Below are positions 26,368 to 35,364 of a stretch of 64,000 nt of DNA, piece by piece (position 1 is the stretch's first letter; each line of letters begins with the position of its first letter). Where the stretch lies: assembly GCA_036397455.1 (NCBI GenBank), contig DASWIX010000042.1, forward strand, positions 124,001 to 188,000, written 5' to 3'. Below the pieces are notes generated by a model. That model saw only the letters and a list, made by a program, of their open reading frames with translations, was not told where the DNA came from and searched no databases. The translations under genes and the position numbers were made by a program. This DNA comes from JADFNB01 sp036397455. Its GTDB lineage: Bacteria > Gemmatimonadota > Gemmatimonadetes > Gemmatimonadales > GWC2-71-9.

Positions 26368-26838
26368 ATGAAACGGATGACCAGTTTCGCTTTTGCTATC
26401 GTCCTGATTGCCAGCGCGGCGTGCGCCACCGGCATCCGGCCGGCCTACAGCCCGCTCGTCAACGCGCGCGTGGACACGGTCAACGCTGAGCCGCCCGCCA
26501 TCATTCAGGAACTCGCGACCCTCATCGCTGCGGAGGCGATGTACCTGCAGTGGCAGAGCCCGGTGGAAGGGTTCCTCGAGACGCAGTGGTTCAACCTGGT
26601 GACCCGGGAATCCGGCGTCACCTCGCGATCCGACCCGGATCGGGTGATCCTGCTTCGCTTCTGGGCCGATCCGATCGGGGAAGGTCGTTCCGCCGTGATA
26701 TCGGAAGCGGTGATCAAGCGTACGACCGACCCATCCGTGCTGCCACGCGATCAGGAAATGATGGCGCCGCCGGGTCATGGCGGTCAGCGCACGCTCGACC
26801 GAGTGCTCAATGGCCTCCGTGAACGGTTCGGTCGGTGA
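26368..26838 (+). CDS. small lipoprotein, unknown function
   Basis: 156-aa predicted lipoprotein: signal sequence MKRMTSFAFAIVLIASAAC with the lipid-modified Cys at 19. The mature part shares its layout with the next gene product: an amphipathic N-terminal segment, a motif like GFLETQWFNL versus GIIETEYVDI, then a strand VILLRFWADP versus LVRFRFLLRE. The two are likely distant paralogues. No known domain recognised. Stop overlaps the GTG of the next gene. Confidence 0.75.
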   Translation: MKRMTSFAFAIVLIASAACATGIRPAYSPLVNARVDTVNAEPPAIIQELATLIAAEAMYLQWQSPVEGFLETQWFNLVTRESGVTSRSDPDRVILLRFWADPIGEGRSAVISEAVIKRTTDPSVLPRDQEMMAPPGHGGQRTLDRVLNGLRERFGR

Positions 26839-27287
26839 AATACCCCGCCCTGATCGGGTTGGCCGTCTGTGGCTGCGTCACATCGGGCTCCCAGAACATC
26901 CGCCCGATCGCCGAGGAAGTGATTGAGGCCTCGCAGCGCGTGCTCTGGACGGCCTCCCTCAGGGCACTGACCAACCAGGGATTACCGCTGCGGTTCTCGG
27001 ACCCTGATGAGGGGATCATCGAGACGGAGTACGTCGATATCAGCCAGTTCCAGCAGGCGGCGGCACAGTATCCTTCCGCCGAACGGCTGGTCCGCTTCCG
27101 GTTTCTCTTGCGTGAGGACCCGGAAGGCGAAGGAACCGTGTTGGCGGTCCAGGGGATCTACAGCCCCTTCCGGAGCGGCCTCTCGAACACCCGGCGAGGG
27201 GAACGGGCCGTGCCGCGCGACCATCCCGCCGCCGGCCTCATCCAACGGATGGTCGCAGACGCAAGGAAGATCGCCGAGGGCGGATGA
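26835..27287 (+). CDS. small lipoprotein, probable paralogue of the preceding gene product
   Basis: 150-aa predicted lipoprotein with a short signal (MKYPALIGLAVCGC, Cys at 12 or 14). GTG start at 26835 overlaps the previous stop, and its TGA overlaps the ATG of the squalene-synthase-like gene. It shares the (G)xxETxx and xxRFRF patterns with its upstream neighbour, which suggests tandem duplication followed by divergence. The fold resembles small outer-membrane accessory lipoproteins; function unknown. Confidence 0.75.
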   Translation: MKYPALIGLAVCGCVTSGSQNIRPIAEEVIEASQRVLWTASLRALTNQGLPLRFSDPDEGIIETEYVDISQFQQAAAQYPSAERLVRFRFLLREDPEGEGTVLAVQGIYSPFRSGLSNTRRGERAVPRDHPAAGLIQRMVADARKIAEGG

Positions 27288-28306
27288 CGTCGCTGGCGGT
27301 TGCCGATCGCGCGTTCTGCGTCGCGGTCCTTCCCGATGTCTCTCGCACGTTCGCACTCGGCATCCGCCTTCTCCCCGCCGGCCTCGAGCGCGCGGTGCGC
27401 ACGGCCTACCTGTTGTGCCGCGTCGCGGACACGATCGAAGACGCGGTAGACCTTGGGCCGGCCGACAAACAGCGCCTGCTCACCCATTTCGCCGCCTGTC
27501 TCGAGGAGGAGGGCGGTGACGCGGACCCGGTGCGGGCGGCATTTGCGGGATCGCGGTCCGAGGCGGAGCGGCTCGCGGTCGAAGCCGACCGGGTCCTCCG
27601 CGAGTTCCGCCGGCTTGGACGGTCCGAACGCGATGCGATCCGGCCGTGGGTGCGGGAGATGGCGGCCGGCATGGCGGCGTTCGCCGCCGGCGATGGGACA
27701 CTCGACACCGGCGACATGCTGGCGCTCGCCGGCATGGAAGACCTCGACCGATACTGCTACTACGTTGCCGGAACCGTCGGTCACCTGCTGACCGGCCTTT
27801 TTCGTATCCATGCGCGCGGTATCGACGACGGGCGATTCGAACGGCTCGACGCCCTGGCGACGAGCTTCGGCGTAGGGCTCCAGCTCACCAACATCATCAA
27901 GGACGTCGCGGATGACCGAGGTCGGGGATGGAGCTTCATCCCCAACGACCTGTACGACGCGGTCGGGCTCCGCCCGGGAGCGCTGCAGGACCCGGAGGCG
28001 GCGCCGCACGCCGGTACCCTGGTGCGCGTGCTCATCGACAAGGCGAGATCGCATCTCGCCGACGCGCTCAGCTACTGCACCACGCTCCCGCGATCCGCGT
28101 ATCGCATTCGTGTCTTCTGCCTCACCTCGTTGTATTTCGCTGTCGAGACGCTCCGGTTGGCCGAGCGCGATCCGCGCCTGCTGGACCCGACCCACAAGGT
28201 GAAGATCACCCGACGTGACGTGTACCGGACCGTGGCGCTCACCCATGCGATCGCCCCGTTCAACGGGCTCGTGCGTGCGTACTACCGCCGATTGGGTGGC
28301 GGCTGA
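27284..28306 (+). CDS. squalene/phytoene synthase family protein
   Basis: 340-aa head-to-head prenyl synthase. Both Asp-rich substrate/Mg motifs are present: DTIED at residues about 49-53 and NIIKDVADDRGRGWSFIP at about 205-222; CRVAD and the flap YVAGTVGHLLTGLF also match. The SQS-like DVADDRGRGWSFIP is closer to squalene/dehydrosqualene synthases than to CrtB, but the product cannot be determined. Overlaps the preceding lipoprotein gene by 4 nt. No desaturase or complete cyclase is adjacent. Confidence 0.9.
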   Translation: MTSLAVADRAFCVAVLPDVSRTFALGIRLLPAGLERAVRTAYLLCRVADTIEDAVDLGPADKQRLLTHFAACLEEEGGDADPVRAAFAGSRSEAERLAVEADRVLREFRRLGRSERDAIRPWVREMAAGMAAFAAGDGTLDTGDMLALAGMEDLDRYCYYVAGTVGHLLTGLFRIHARGIDDGRFERLDALATSFGVGLQLTNIIKDVADDRGRGWSFIPNDLYDAVGLRPGALQDPEAAPHAGTLVRVLIDKARSHLADALSYCTTLPRSAYRIRVFCLTSLYFAVETLRLAERDPRLLDPTHKVKITRRDVYRTVALTHAIAPFNGLVRAYYRRLGGG

Positions 28307-28349
28307 TCAACCGCCCGCTCGCGTTGGCCGGATGGTAGATTGATTCGTC

Positions 28350-30008
28350 ATGCGTACCTCGACGACCCCGCGGGATTTTGACGGGCGGTTCTTCACCGAT
28401 CTCGCCGTCCGCAGCGCGTACTCCGAGGGCGCCGGCCCGTACCGCATCATACCTGCCGCCGTCGCGATACCCTCGCGATTGCAGGACCTGACCAGTCTGA
28501 TGCGCTACGCCACGGACTCGGGGTTGGCGCTCACGCCGCGCGGCGCCGGCAGCGGGCTGCCCGGGGGCAACGTTGGCGCGGGGATCATCGTCGATCTCAG
28601 CGCGTTCGACCGGCCGACGCGCGCCTCGTTGAGCCGCACCGCCAACGTCGGAGCGGCCACGACGTGCGACACGCTCGCGCGGGCCGCCGCACTATTCGGC
28701 TTGCGTCTCCCACCGGATCCATCGAGTGGTGCGTTTTGCACGCTTGGGGGCATGGTGGCGACCAACGCGGCGGGAGCGCGAAGCCTGCGCGCGGGGAGCA
28801 TCCGGTCGTGGGTACGCGGGATCGAGATGGTCACGGCGGACGGCGAGGCCGCGTGGTTCGGCCGGGCAACCGCGACGCGCGAGCACCGGCGCGTGTTGCC
28901 GGCGGCACGCCATTTGTGCGAGCGCACCGCGGTCGAAGACCGTCTTGCGGCGCTACGTCCTTCGCTCGATTCCGCACGAGACGCGATCGAGGCTCGTTTT
29001 CCGAGGACGCGCAAGAACGCGTCGGGCTTCGCGCTCGATCATTTCATCGCGTCGGGCGACCTGGTCGATCTGATCATCGGCTCCGAGGGGACGCTGGGCG
29101 TCGTGACCCGCATGGAGCTGCAGCTCGATTTGCTCCCCAAGGCGGTGGGAACGCTGTTGCTGGCGCTGCCGGATGGCACGCCGCTCGGTGAACTGGTCGA
29201 GACGCTGCTGGCGCACCAACCGGCGGCGGTCGAGTTGCTCGACCGGTCGTTTCTCGACTTCGCGGGGACGGTAACCGTCCCGCCGGACACGGCGGCGGTG
29301 TTGATCGTGGAGTTGGAGGGGTCCGGTCCGGGGGAGCTGCGGGAGGCGGTGGCAGCGGTGGCGCGCGCCGCGCACCCGGCATGTTTGGAAGTGCGGACCG
29401 GGGTGACCGGGTCGGATCGCGCCGCCCTCTGGGCCATTCGCCACGGCGCAAGCCCGGCGCTCGCGGCCCTGCCGCCCGAACGCCGATCGGTGCAGGTGGT
29501 CGAGGACGGCTGCGTCCCCCTGCGCGCCCTCAGCCCCTACCTCGCGGGGGTCCGTGCCGCGGCGCGCGACGCGGACGTGCAGATCGTGGCCTTCGGCCAT
29601 GCCGGCGACGGGCACCTTCACGTCAACGCCCTGGTCGATACGACGGCTCCCGGTTTCGAGCGGCGGCTGGAACAGTTGCTGGACGCTGTGACGAGGTGCA
29701 TCGTCGACCTTGGCGGTACCCCGAGCGGTGAGCACGGAGACGGGCGCATGCGGGCGGGGCTCCTGCACCGTATCTACGGACCGGAGATCGTGGAGTTGTT
29801 CGGTGCGGTCAAACGTGCGTTCGATCCGCACGGTATCCTCAATCCGGGGGTCATCATACCGAACGCGACACCCGCACCGTTGCGCGACCTCAAGATCGGG
29901 CCGGACGCCGCGCCCATCCCGGACCGCATCGCCGGCGCCTTACAGCGGATCGAGCGCACCGCCGCGTGGGGTACGTCGCCGATGACCCTGGTCGAAGAGG
30001 AGCCGTGA
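28350..30008 (+). CDS. FAD-binding oxidase/dehydrogenase (GlcD-like)
   Basis: 552-aa soluble flavoprotein of the VAO/PCMH family, oxidising a 2-hydroxy acid or similar substrate. The FAD domain shows LTPRGAGSGLPGGNVGAGIIVDLS and SSGAFCTLGGMVATNAAGARSLRAG, then IGSEGTLGVVTRMEL. The C-terminal FAD-oxidase domain ends with GHAGDGHLHVN and GEHGDGRMRAGLL, followed by FDPHGILNPGVI, the glycolate/lactate oxidase signature. The Fe-S subunit often fused or adjacent is missing. Its TGA overlaps the GTG of thyA. Confidence 0.92.
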   Translation: MRTSTTPRDFDGRFFTDLAVRSAYSEGAGPYRIIPAAVAIPSRLQDLTSLMRYATDSGLALTPRGAGSGLPGGNVGAGIIVDLSAFDRPTRASLSRTANVGAATTCDTLARAAALFGLRLPPDPSSGAFCTLGGMVATNAAGARSLRAGSIRSWVRGIEMVTADGEAAWFGRATATREHRRVLPAARHLCERTAVEDRLAALRPSLDSARDAIEARFPRTRKNASGFALDHFIASGDLVDLIIGSEGTLGVVTRMELQLDLLPKAVGTLLLALPDGTPLGELVETLLAHQPAAVELLDRSFLDFAGTVTVPPDTAAVLIVELEGSGPGELREAVAAVARAAHPACLEVRTGVTGSDRAALWAIRHGASPALAALPPERRSVQVVEDGCVPLRALSPYLAGVRAAARDADVQIVAFGHAGDGHLHVNALVDTTAPGFERRLEQLLDAVTRCIVDLGGTPSGEHGDGRMRAGLLHRIYGPEIVELFGAVKRAFDPHGILNPGVIIPNATPAPLRDLKIGPDAAPIPDRIAGALQRIERTAAWGTSPMTLVEEEP

Positions 30009-30799
30009 AGCCGTATCTGGCCCTGCTACGTCATGTACTCGAGCATGGCGAGCCGAAAGGCGATCGCACCGGCACGGGGACGCTGAGTGTCTTCGGCTAC
30101 CAGGCCCGATACGACCTGGCCGAAGGCTTTCCGCTGCTGACCACCAAGAAGCTCCACGTGAAGTCGATCATTCACGAGCTGCTGTGGTTCCTGCGCGGTG
30201 AGACCAACGTCGCCCCGCTGAACGCGCATGGTGTGAAGATCTGGGACGCCTGGGCCGACGGTGCCGGGGAGCTCGGGCCGATCTACGGCTACCAATGGCG
30301 CTCATGGCCCGCGCCGGACGGGCGCCGCATCGATCAGATCAGCGCGCTGCTTTCGGAGATCCGGCAGAACCCGGATTCCCGTCGCCTGATCGTGTCGGCA
30401 TGGAATGTCGCGGATATACCGTCGATGGCACTGGCCCCGTGTCACACCCTGTTTCAGTTCTACGTGCGAGCGGGGCGACTGTCGTGTCAACTCTACCAGC
30501 GTAGCGCCGACCTGTTTCTCGGCGTCCCGTTCAACATCGCGTCCTACGCGTTGCTGCTGATGATGGTCGCGCAAGTGTCCGATCTGGCACCGGGAGAATT
30601 CATCCACACGTTCGGTGACGCGCACATCTATCGCAATCACCTGGAGCAGGTGCGGGAACAGCTCGGTCGCGAACCGCGACCGTTGCCGACGATGCGACTC
30701 AATCCTGACGTCCGGTCGCTGTTGGCGTTCGCGTTCGAGGATTTTCAGCTCGACGGGTACGACCCGCATCCACACATTGCCGCCCCGATCGCCGTGTGA
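30005..30799 (+). CDS. thyA: thymidylate synthase
   Basis: Converts dUMP and 5,10-methylene-THF to dTMP and dihydrofolate. 264 aa, exactly the length of E. coli ThyA. Catalytic Cys146 in LAPCHTLFQFYV; also GDRTGTGTLSVFG, TTKKLHVKSIIHELLWFLRG, LYQRSADLFLGVPFNIASYALL and the C-terminal AAPIAV. GTG start at 30005 overlaps the previous stop; the frame is open 13 codons further but the ThyA N-terminus begins KPYLALLRHVLEHGE. Coupled by 4 nt overlap to folA, which recycles its product. Confidence 0.97.
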   Translation: MKPYLALLRHVLEHGEPKGDRTGTGTLSVFGYQARYDLAEGFPLLTTKKLHVKSIIHELLWFLRGETNVAPLNAHGVKIWDAWADGAGELGPIYGYQWRSWPAPDGRRIDQISALLSEIRQNPDSRRLIVSAWNVADIPSMALAPCHTLFQFYVRAGRLSCQLYQRSADLFLGVPFNIASYALLLMMVAQVSDLAPGEFIHTFGDAHIYRNHLEQVREQLGREPRPLPTMRLNPDVRSLLAFAFEDFQLDGYDPHPHIAAPIAV

Positions 30800-31302
30800 C
30801 GCTCTCGCTCATTGTGGCCATGGCCGAAAACCGCGTCATCGGGCGGGAGAACGGACTGCCGTGGCACCTCCCAGCCGACCTGAAGCGTTTCAAGCAGCTC
30901 ACGATGGGTCGCGCTTTACTGATGGGACGCCGGACGTTCCTGTCGATCGGACGGCCGTTGCCCGGACGGCGGATGATCGTGCTGTCGCGCTCGAGAAACC
31001 TCGCGATCGCGGGTGTCGAGGTGGTGGGGTCGCTCGACCAGGCCCTCGCCCTCGTGGCCACCGATCCGGAGGTCTTCGTGGTGGGTGGGGCGGAACTCTA
31101 TCGCGCAACATTGCCGCGCGCGGATCGGCTCTATCTGACGCTGGTTCACGCCACGCCCGAGGGCGACGTGACGTTCCCGCCATTCAACTGGGCGGCGTGG
31201 ACGCTCGTCGACGAGCAGCGGCACCAGGCCGACGAGCACCACGCCTACGCCTTTACCCTCCGCCGCTACGATCGGATCGCGACCAAGCCACCCGCGCGCT
31301 GA
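30796..31302 (+). CDS. folA: dihydrofolate reductase
   Basis: Reduces dihydrofolate (from ThyA) to tetrahydrofolate with NADPH. 168 aa. N-terminal LIVAMAENRVIGRENGLPWHLPADLKRFKQLT carries the Met20-loop and catalytic acid (Asp in PADLKRF); MGRRTFLSIGRPLPGR is the NADPH-binding motif and VVGGAELYRATL the GG(A/x)xxY motif. GTG start overlaps the thyA stop (GTGA), so dTMP synthesis is one transcription unit. Ends 10 nt from the convergent EF-G-like gene. Confidence 0.96.
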   Translation: MTLSLIVAMAENRVIGRENGLPWHLPADLKRFKQLTMGRALLMGRRTFLSIGRPLPGRRMIVLSRSRNLAIAGVEVVGSLDQALALVATDPEVFVVGGAELYRATLPRADRLYLTLVHATPEGDVTFPPFNWAAWTLVDEQRHQADEHHAYAFTLRRYDRIATKPPAR

Positions 31303-31311
31303 CCTGACGGG

Positions 31312-33405
31312 TCACTTACCGTTCTCGCGCTCCTTGGCGACCTCGGCGGCGATCTTCTCCGCGACCTCACCCGGTACTTCCTGATAGCTCGCGAACTCCC
31401 AGGAAAACGAGCCGCGCCCGTGCGTCATGGAATGCAATTGGGTCGAATACTTGTACATCTCCGCCTCGGGGACCATCGCATCGACCCGGGTCAACCGGCC
31501 GTCCGGTTCGCTCCCGAGGATCTGCGCGCGGCGTGACGAGAGGTCACCCATGATGTCGCCGAGGTTCTCGTCCGGGGCATGCACGCGCACCGACAGGATC
31601 GGTTCGAGCAGCACCGGCCGGCAATGGGCCGCGACATTCCGGAACGCGAGGATTCCCGCCATCTTGAACGCCTGCTCGCTGCTGTCGACGTCGTGGTAGC
31701 TCCCATCGAAACACTCGACCTTGAAATCCACGACCGGGAACCCGGCGACGATCCCCCTGGCAGCCGATTCCTGCACTCCCTTATCCACTGCGGGAACGAA
31801 TTTGCCGGGAATCACACCCCCGACGATCTTGTTCTCGAATTCGTACCCTTCGCCGCGCTGGCGCGGCAGAATCCGGATCCAGCAGTCACCAAACTGCCCT
31901 CGACCACCGGTCTGTTTCTTGTGCTTCCCCTGCCCCTCGCCCTTCCGCTTGAACGTCTCGCGGTACGCGATCCTGGGCTGCGCGAGATCGGCGTGCACGC
32001 CGAACTTGCGGCCCAGCCGATCGATCACCACCTGCAGATGCCGCTCGCCCCGCCCGCGGATGATCGTCTGACTGAGCTCACTGTTGTACTCGTAGTGGAA
32101 CGTGGGGTCTTCCTCGTGCAGCCGTTGCAGCGACGTTGACAGTTTGTCTTCCTCACCGCGCTGTTTGACCTCGACCGCCATCACGATCAGCGGTTCGGGG
32201 AACGGGATCTTCGAGAGCACGACCGGCTTGGCGCTGGTCGCGAGCGTGTCGTTCGTGTGCGTGTCCTTGAGCTTCGCTACCGTGCCGATATCGCCGGCGT
32301 GGAGCACCGGGATTTCCGCTCGGTCCCGCCCCTGGGTGATCGAGAGGTGGTTGAGCTTCTCCGAAGTATCGCGGGGCGGGTTGAACACCTCGTCACCGTT
32401 CTTGACGGAGCCGGCGTGGATCCGGAAGTAGGTCACGTCGCCCACGTGGGGCTCCGACACCGTCTTGAACACCTGGGCCACGAACGGAGCATCGTCGGAT
32501 CGGGCGATGGCCTGCGCTTCCGCGGATCCCCACATCTGCGCTTCGGTGTCGCCCAGTGCGGACGGCGGCGGAACGAGCTCGGCCAGCTTGGACAGGAGCG
32601 CCCGGGTGCCATAGGTGAGCGTCGCCGAACCGCACAGCAGCGGGAACAGTTCGCCGCGCGCCATACCCGCCTGCATCGCCCTGATGGCTTCCTCGCGCGA
32701 GATTTCTTCACCGCCCAGATACCGCTCAATCAACGAATCATCGGTTTCGGCGATGCGCTCGATCAACTCCTGGGAGTACCGCTCGAACCGCTCGGCGTAC
32801 GCCGGCGGAATGTCCGCCTCGTCGTACTCGCCGGTCTTGGTCCCCTTCTGGTACAGGTGACATTTCTTCGAGAAGAGGTTCACGATGCCGTGGAAATCGG
32901 GGCCTTCGCCCACCGGGATTTCCACCGGAATCACCTTGGGCGACAGATGGTCACGGATATCGGCGTAGGCCCGCTCGAAATCCGCGTTTTCCTTGTCCAT
33001 CATCGACACGTAGAACATCCGCGGGATGCCGCGGGTCTCCGCGTGCTCCCACACCAACTCCGTGCCGACCTCGACGCCGGCGGTCCCGCCGACGACGATC
33101 AGGGCCGCGTCGGCCGCGTAGATTCCCGCGACCGCGTCTCCGATGAAGTCGAGATAGCCGGGGGTGTCGAGGAGATTGATCTTGGTGTCGTTCCACTCGG
33201 CGTAGGCGAGGGCGAGGTTGATCGAGTACTTCCGTTCGATTTCGTCGGGAGAGAAATCGGTGAGGGCTGATCCATCATCCACCGCCCCGTGTCGCTTGCT
33301 GCTCCCCGACACGAACGCGAGCGCATCCACCAATGACGTCTTTCCACACGCACCGTGACCGACGACGGCGACATTCCGGATTCGGTCGCTTGCGTAGTCC
33401 CGCAT
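31312..33405 (-). CDS. EF-G-like translational GTPase (EF-G II type)
   Basis: 697-aa GTPase with all five EF-G domains. G1 is GHGACGKT, G3 reads DTPGYLDFIGD (canonical EF-G has DTPGH) and G4 reads MMDKEN instead of NKMD. These features are typical of EF-G paralogues in many phyla, so it is probably not the main fusA. Domain IV and C-terminal parts are present (GGVIPGKFVPAVDKGVQE, LSSRRAQILGSEPDG). Start ATG 33405 has a near-perfect AGGAGGTG 6 nt upstream; an ATG three codons earlier lacks spacing. Neither str-operon ribosomal genes nor tuf are nearby. Confidence 0.92.
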   Translation of the reverse strand: MRDYASDRIRNVAVVGHGACGKTSLVDALAFVSGSSKRHGAVDDGSALTDFSPDEIERKYSINLALAYAEWNDTKINLLDTPGYLDFIGDAVAGIYAADAALIVVGGTAGVEVGTELVWEHAETRGIPRMFYVSMMDKENADFERAYADIRDHLSPKVIPVEIPVGEGPDFHGIVNLFSKKCHLYQKGTKTGEYDEADIPPAYAERFERYSQELIERIAETDDSLIERYLGGEEISREEAIRAMQAGMARGELFPLLCGSATLTYGTRALLSKLAELVPPPSALGDTEAQMWGSAEAQAIARSDDAPFVAQVFKTVSEPHVGDVTYFRIHAGSVKNGDEVFNPPRDTSEKLNHLSITQGRDRAEIPVLHAGDIGTVAKLKDTHTNDTLATSAKPVVLSKIPFPEPLIVMAVEVKQRGEEDKLSTSLQRLHEEDPTFHYEYNSELSQTIIRGRGERHLQVVIDRLGRKFGVHADLAQPRIAYRETFKRKGEGQGKHKKQTGGRGQFGDCWIRILPRQRGEGYEFENKIVGGVIPGKFVPAVDKGVQESAARGIVAGFPVVDFKVECFDGSYHDVDSSEQAFKMAGILAFRNVAAHCRPVLLEPILSVRVHAPDENLGDIMGDLSSRRAQILGSEPDGRLTRVDAMVPEAEMYKYSTQLHSMTHGRGSFSWEFASYQEVPGEVAEKIAAEVAKERENGK

Positions 33406-33468
33406 CGGGAACACCTCCTTCAGGGGGACCGGGAAATTGGCGGGGCGGTACCGGGGGTGTCAATCAGG

Positions 33469-35364
33469 TCAGCGATACCCCGCCGCCTGCAGGCCGAACA
33501 GCTCGGCGTAGAGCCCGCCGGCCTTCACCAGGTCGTCGTGGGTGCCCCGTTCGATCAACTCCCCGTGACGCAGGACGAGGATGCGGCCGGCCATGCGTAC
33601 CGTGGAGAACCGGTGGGAGATGATCACCGCCATCCGGCCGTGGGTGAGCTCGGTGAAGCGCAGGAATACCTCGTATTCGGCACGCGCGTCGAGGGCCGCG
33701 GTCGGCTCGTCGAGGATGAGAACCTGCGCGTCACGCATGTACGCCCGCGCGAGCGCCACCTTCTGCCACTCCCCGCCGGAGAGGTCGACTCCGTGATCGA
33801 AACGCCGGCCAAGCTGCTGGTCGAACCCATCGGTGAGCCGCGCCGCGACCGCGTCGGCCAAGCCACGCTCCGCCGCGGACCGGATCCGATCGCGATCGTC
33901 GATCCGCTCCACCTGACCGATCCCGATGTTCTCGCGTAGCAGGAAGTCGTACCGCACGAAGTCCTGGAAGATCACGCCGATATGCGCATGCACATCAGCC
34001 AGGTCGTATTCCTTGAGGTCCACGCCGTCCAGCAGGATGCGGCCCTCCGAGGGATCGTAAAGGCGCGCCAGCAGCTTCACCAACGTCGTCTTGCCCGCGC
34101 CGTTCTCACCCACCAGCGCCACGGTCTCGCCTGGTGGAATCGCAAAATCGAGATGACGCACGGCCCAGGTGTCGGCGCCCGGATACCGAAACCCGACGTG
34201 CTCGAACACGATCCCCCGTACGATCGGTCGCGGCACGGGCAACGCGCCGGGACCCGAACGAATGCTCGGCTGCAGTTCGAAAAAGGTGAACAGATCGTTG
34301 AGGTACAGGCTCTGTTCGTAGATGTGCGCGAGCGCGAGCAGCACGCGTTGAATGAGATCACGGCTCTGCCGGAACGAGCCGGCCAGGAACGTCAGCACGC
34401 CGATCGTGAACAGTCCCCCGGGCGATCGGTATCCGATGACGGTGAGGTACACGATGATCGCGAACGCGCCGTAGTAGCCGAGTGCGCTGATCGCCGCATA
34501 CACCGTCGCCGCCGCCGATCGCCGGATCGCCAGCGCACGATTGGCGTCGTAGAACTCGTCAGCGAGCGTCCGGTAGCGCGCCTGGAGATAGTCCGCCAAG
34601 CCGAACAGCTTGACTTCCTTCACAGCCAAATCGCTCGCGCCGACGTAGCGCAGATAGTCGAGCACTCGACGTTCGGGCGTCCATTGAAAGAGCAGTGAGT
34701 ACCCCAGCTGCGCGAATCGCGCCTCACCGAGAAACGCGGGGATGACCGCCAGCCCGAGCAACAGGAGGAGCCACGGCACGTACAGCACCAGCGCGCCTGC
34801 AAGGGACACGAGGGTCACCACCGCCTGCGCCGAATCGAGCACGAGGGCCAGCAGGCCGATCCGCCCGACGGTCTGGCGTCGCGCGCGCTCCAACCGGTCG
34901 TAGGTCTCCGAATCCTCGAAGTGTTCGAGATCGAGCGTCGCCGCGTGCGCCAGCATACGCTCCGAGAGCCGGTTGGCGAACAGGTCCCCCAGCAGGCTCT
35001 CGAGCAGGGAGGACGCGCGCGCCAGCCCTTCGCCGACCACGGCGACGACCAGTTCGATCGTGACCAGGACGCCAAGGCCCCACCAGTCGACCGCGGTGTC
35101 GCCCCGGTGGGCGGCGATCGCCGCGACCACCGCGTCGATGATCAGTTTGCCGATCCACAGCAGGGACAACGGCACGACGGCACGCGCGGCGCGGAGCACC
35201 ACGATCGCCACGCTGTAGGCGCGATGCGTCTGGAAGACGAGCGTGAACAGGGGAGGAAGGCGCTTCAGCGCCCCCAGGCGCGCCCGGAGCGAGGGTTGGG
35301 CCTCCGGGTTGAGCGGGCTCTTGCGGCTGCGGGGAATCCCGTGCGGGACGAACGGGCGGGTCAT
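33469..35364 (-). CDS. ABC exporter, fused membrane and ATPase domains
   Basis: 631-aa half-transporter of the type IV exporter group. Six TM helices lie in residues about 45-330 (for example VVPLSLLWIGKLIIDAVV). The nucleotide-binding domain has Walker A GENGAGKTT, Q-loop VIFQDFVRY, signature LSGGEWQKVALARA, Walker B LILDEPTAALD and H-loop ISHRF. Start ATG 35364 overlaps the ndh stop (ATGA), so the two genes are coupled. Substrate unknown; it would work as a homodimer or with a partner not seen here. Confidence 0.93.
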   Translation of the reverse strand: MTRPFVPHGIPRSRKSPLNPEAQPSLRARLGALKRLPPLFTLVFQTHRAYSVAIVVLRAARAVVPLSLLWIGKLIIDAVVAAIAAHRGDTAVDWWGLGVLVTIELVVAVVGEGLARASSLLESLLGDLFANRLSERMLAHAATLDLEHFEDSETYDRLERARRQTVGRIGLLALVLDSAQAVVTLVSLAGALVLYVPWLLLLLGLAVIPAFLGEARFAQLGYSLLFQWTPERRVLDYLRYVGASDLAVKEVKLFGLADYLQARYRTLADEFYDANRALAIRRSAAATVYAAISALGYYGAFAIIVYLTVIGYRSPGGLFTIGVLTFLAGSFRQSRDLIQRVLLALAHIYEQSLYLNDLFTFFELQPSIRSGPGALPVPRPIVRGIVFEHVGFRYPGADTWAVRHLDFAIPPGETVALVGENGAGKTTLVKLLARLYDPSEGRILLDGVDLKEYDLADVHAHIGVIFQDFVRYDFLLRENIGIGQVERIDDRDRIRSAAERGLADAVAARLTDGFDQQLGRRFDHGVDLSGGEWQKVALARAYMRDAQVLILDEPTAALDARAEYEVFLRFTELTHGRMAVIISHRFSTVRMAGRILVLRHGELIERGTHDDLVKAGGLYAELFGLQAAGYR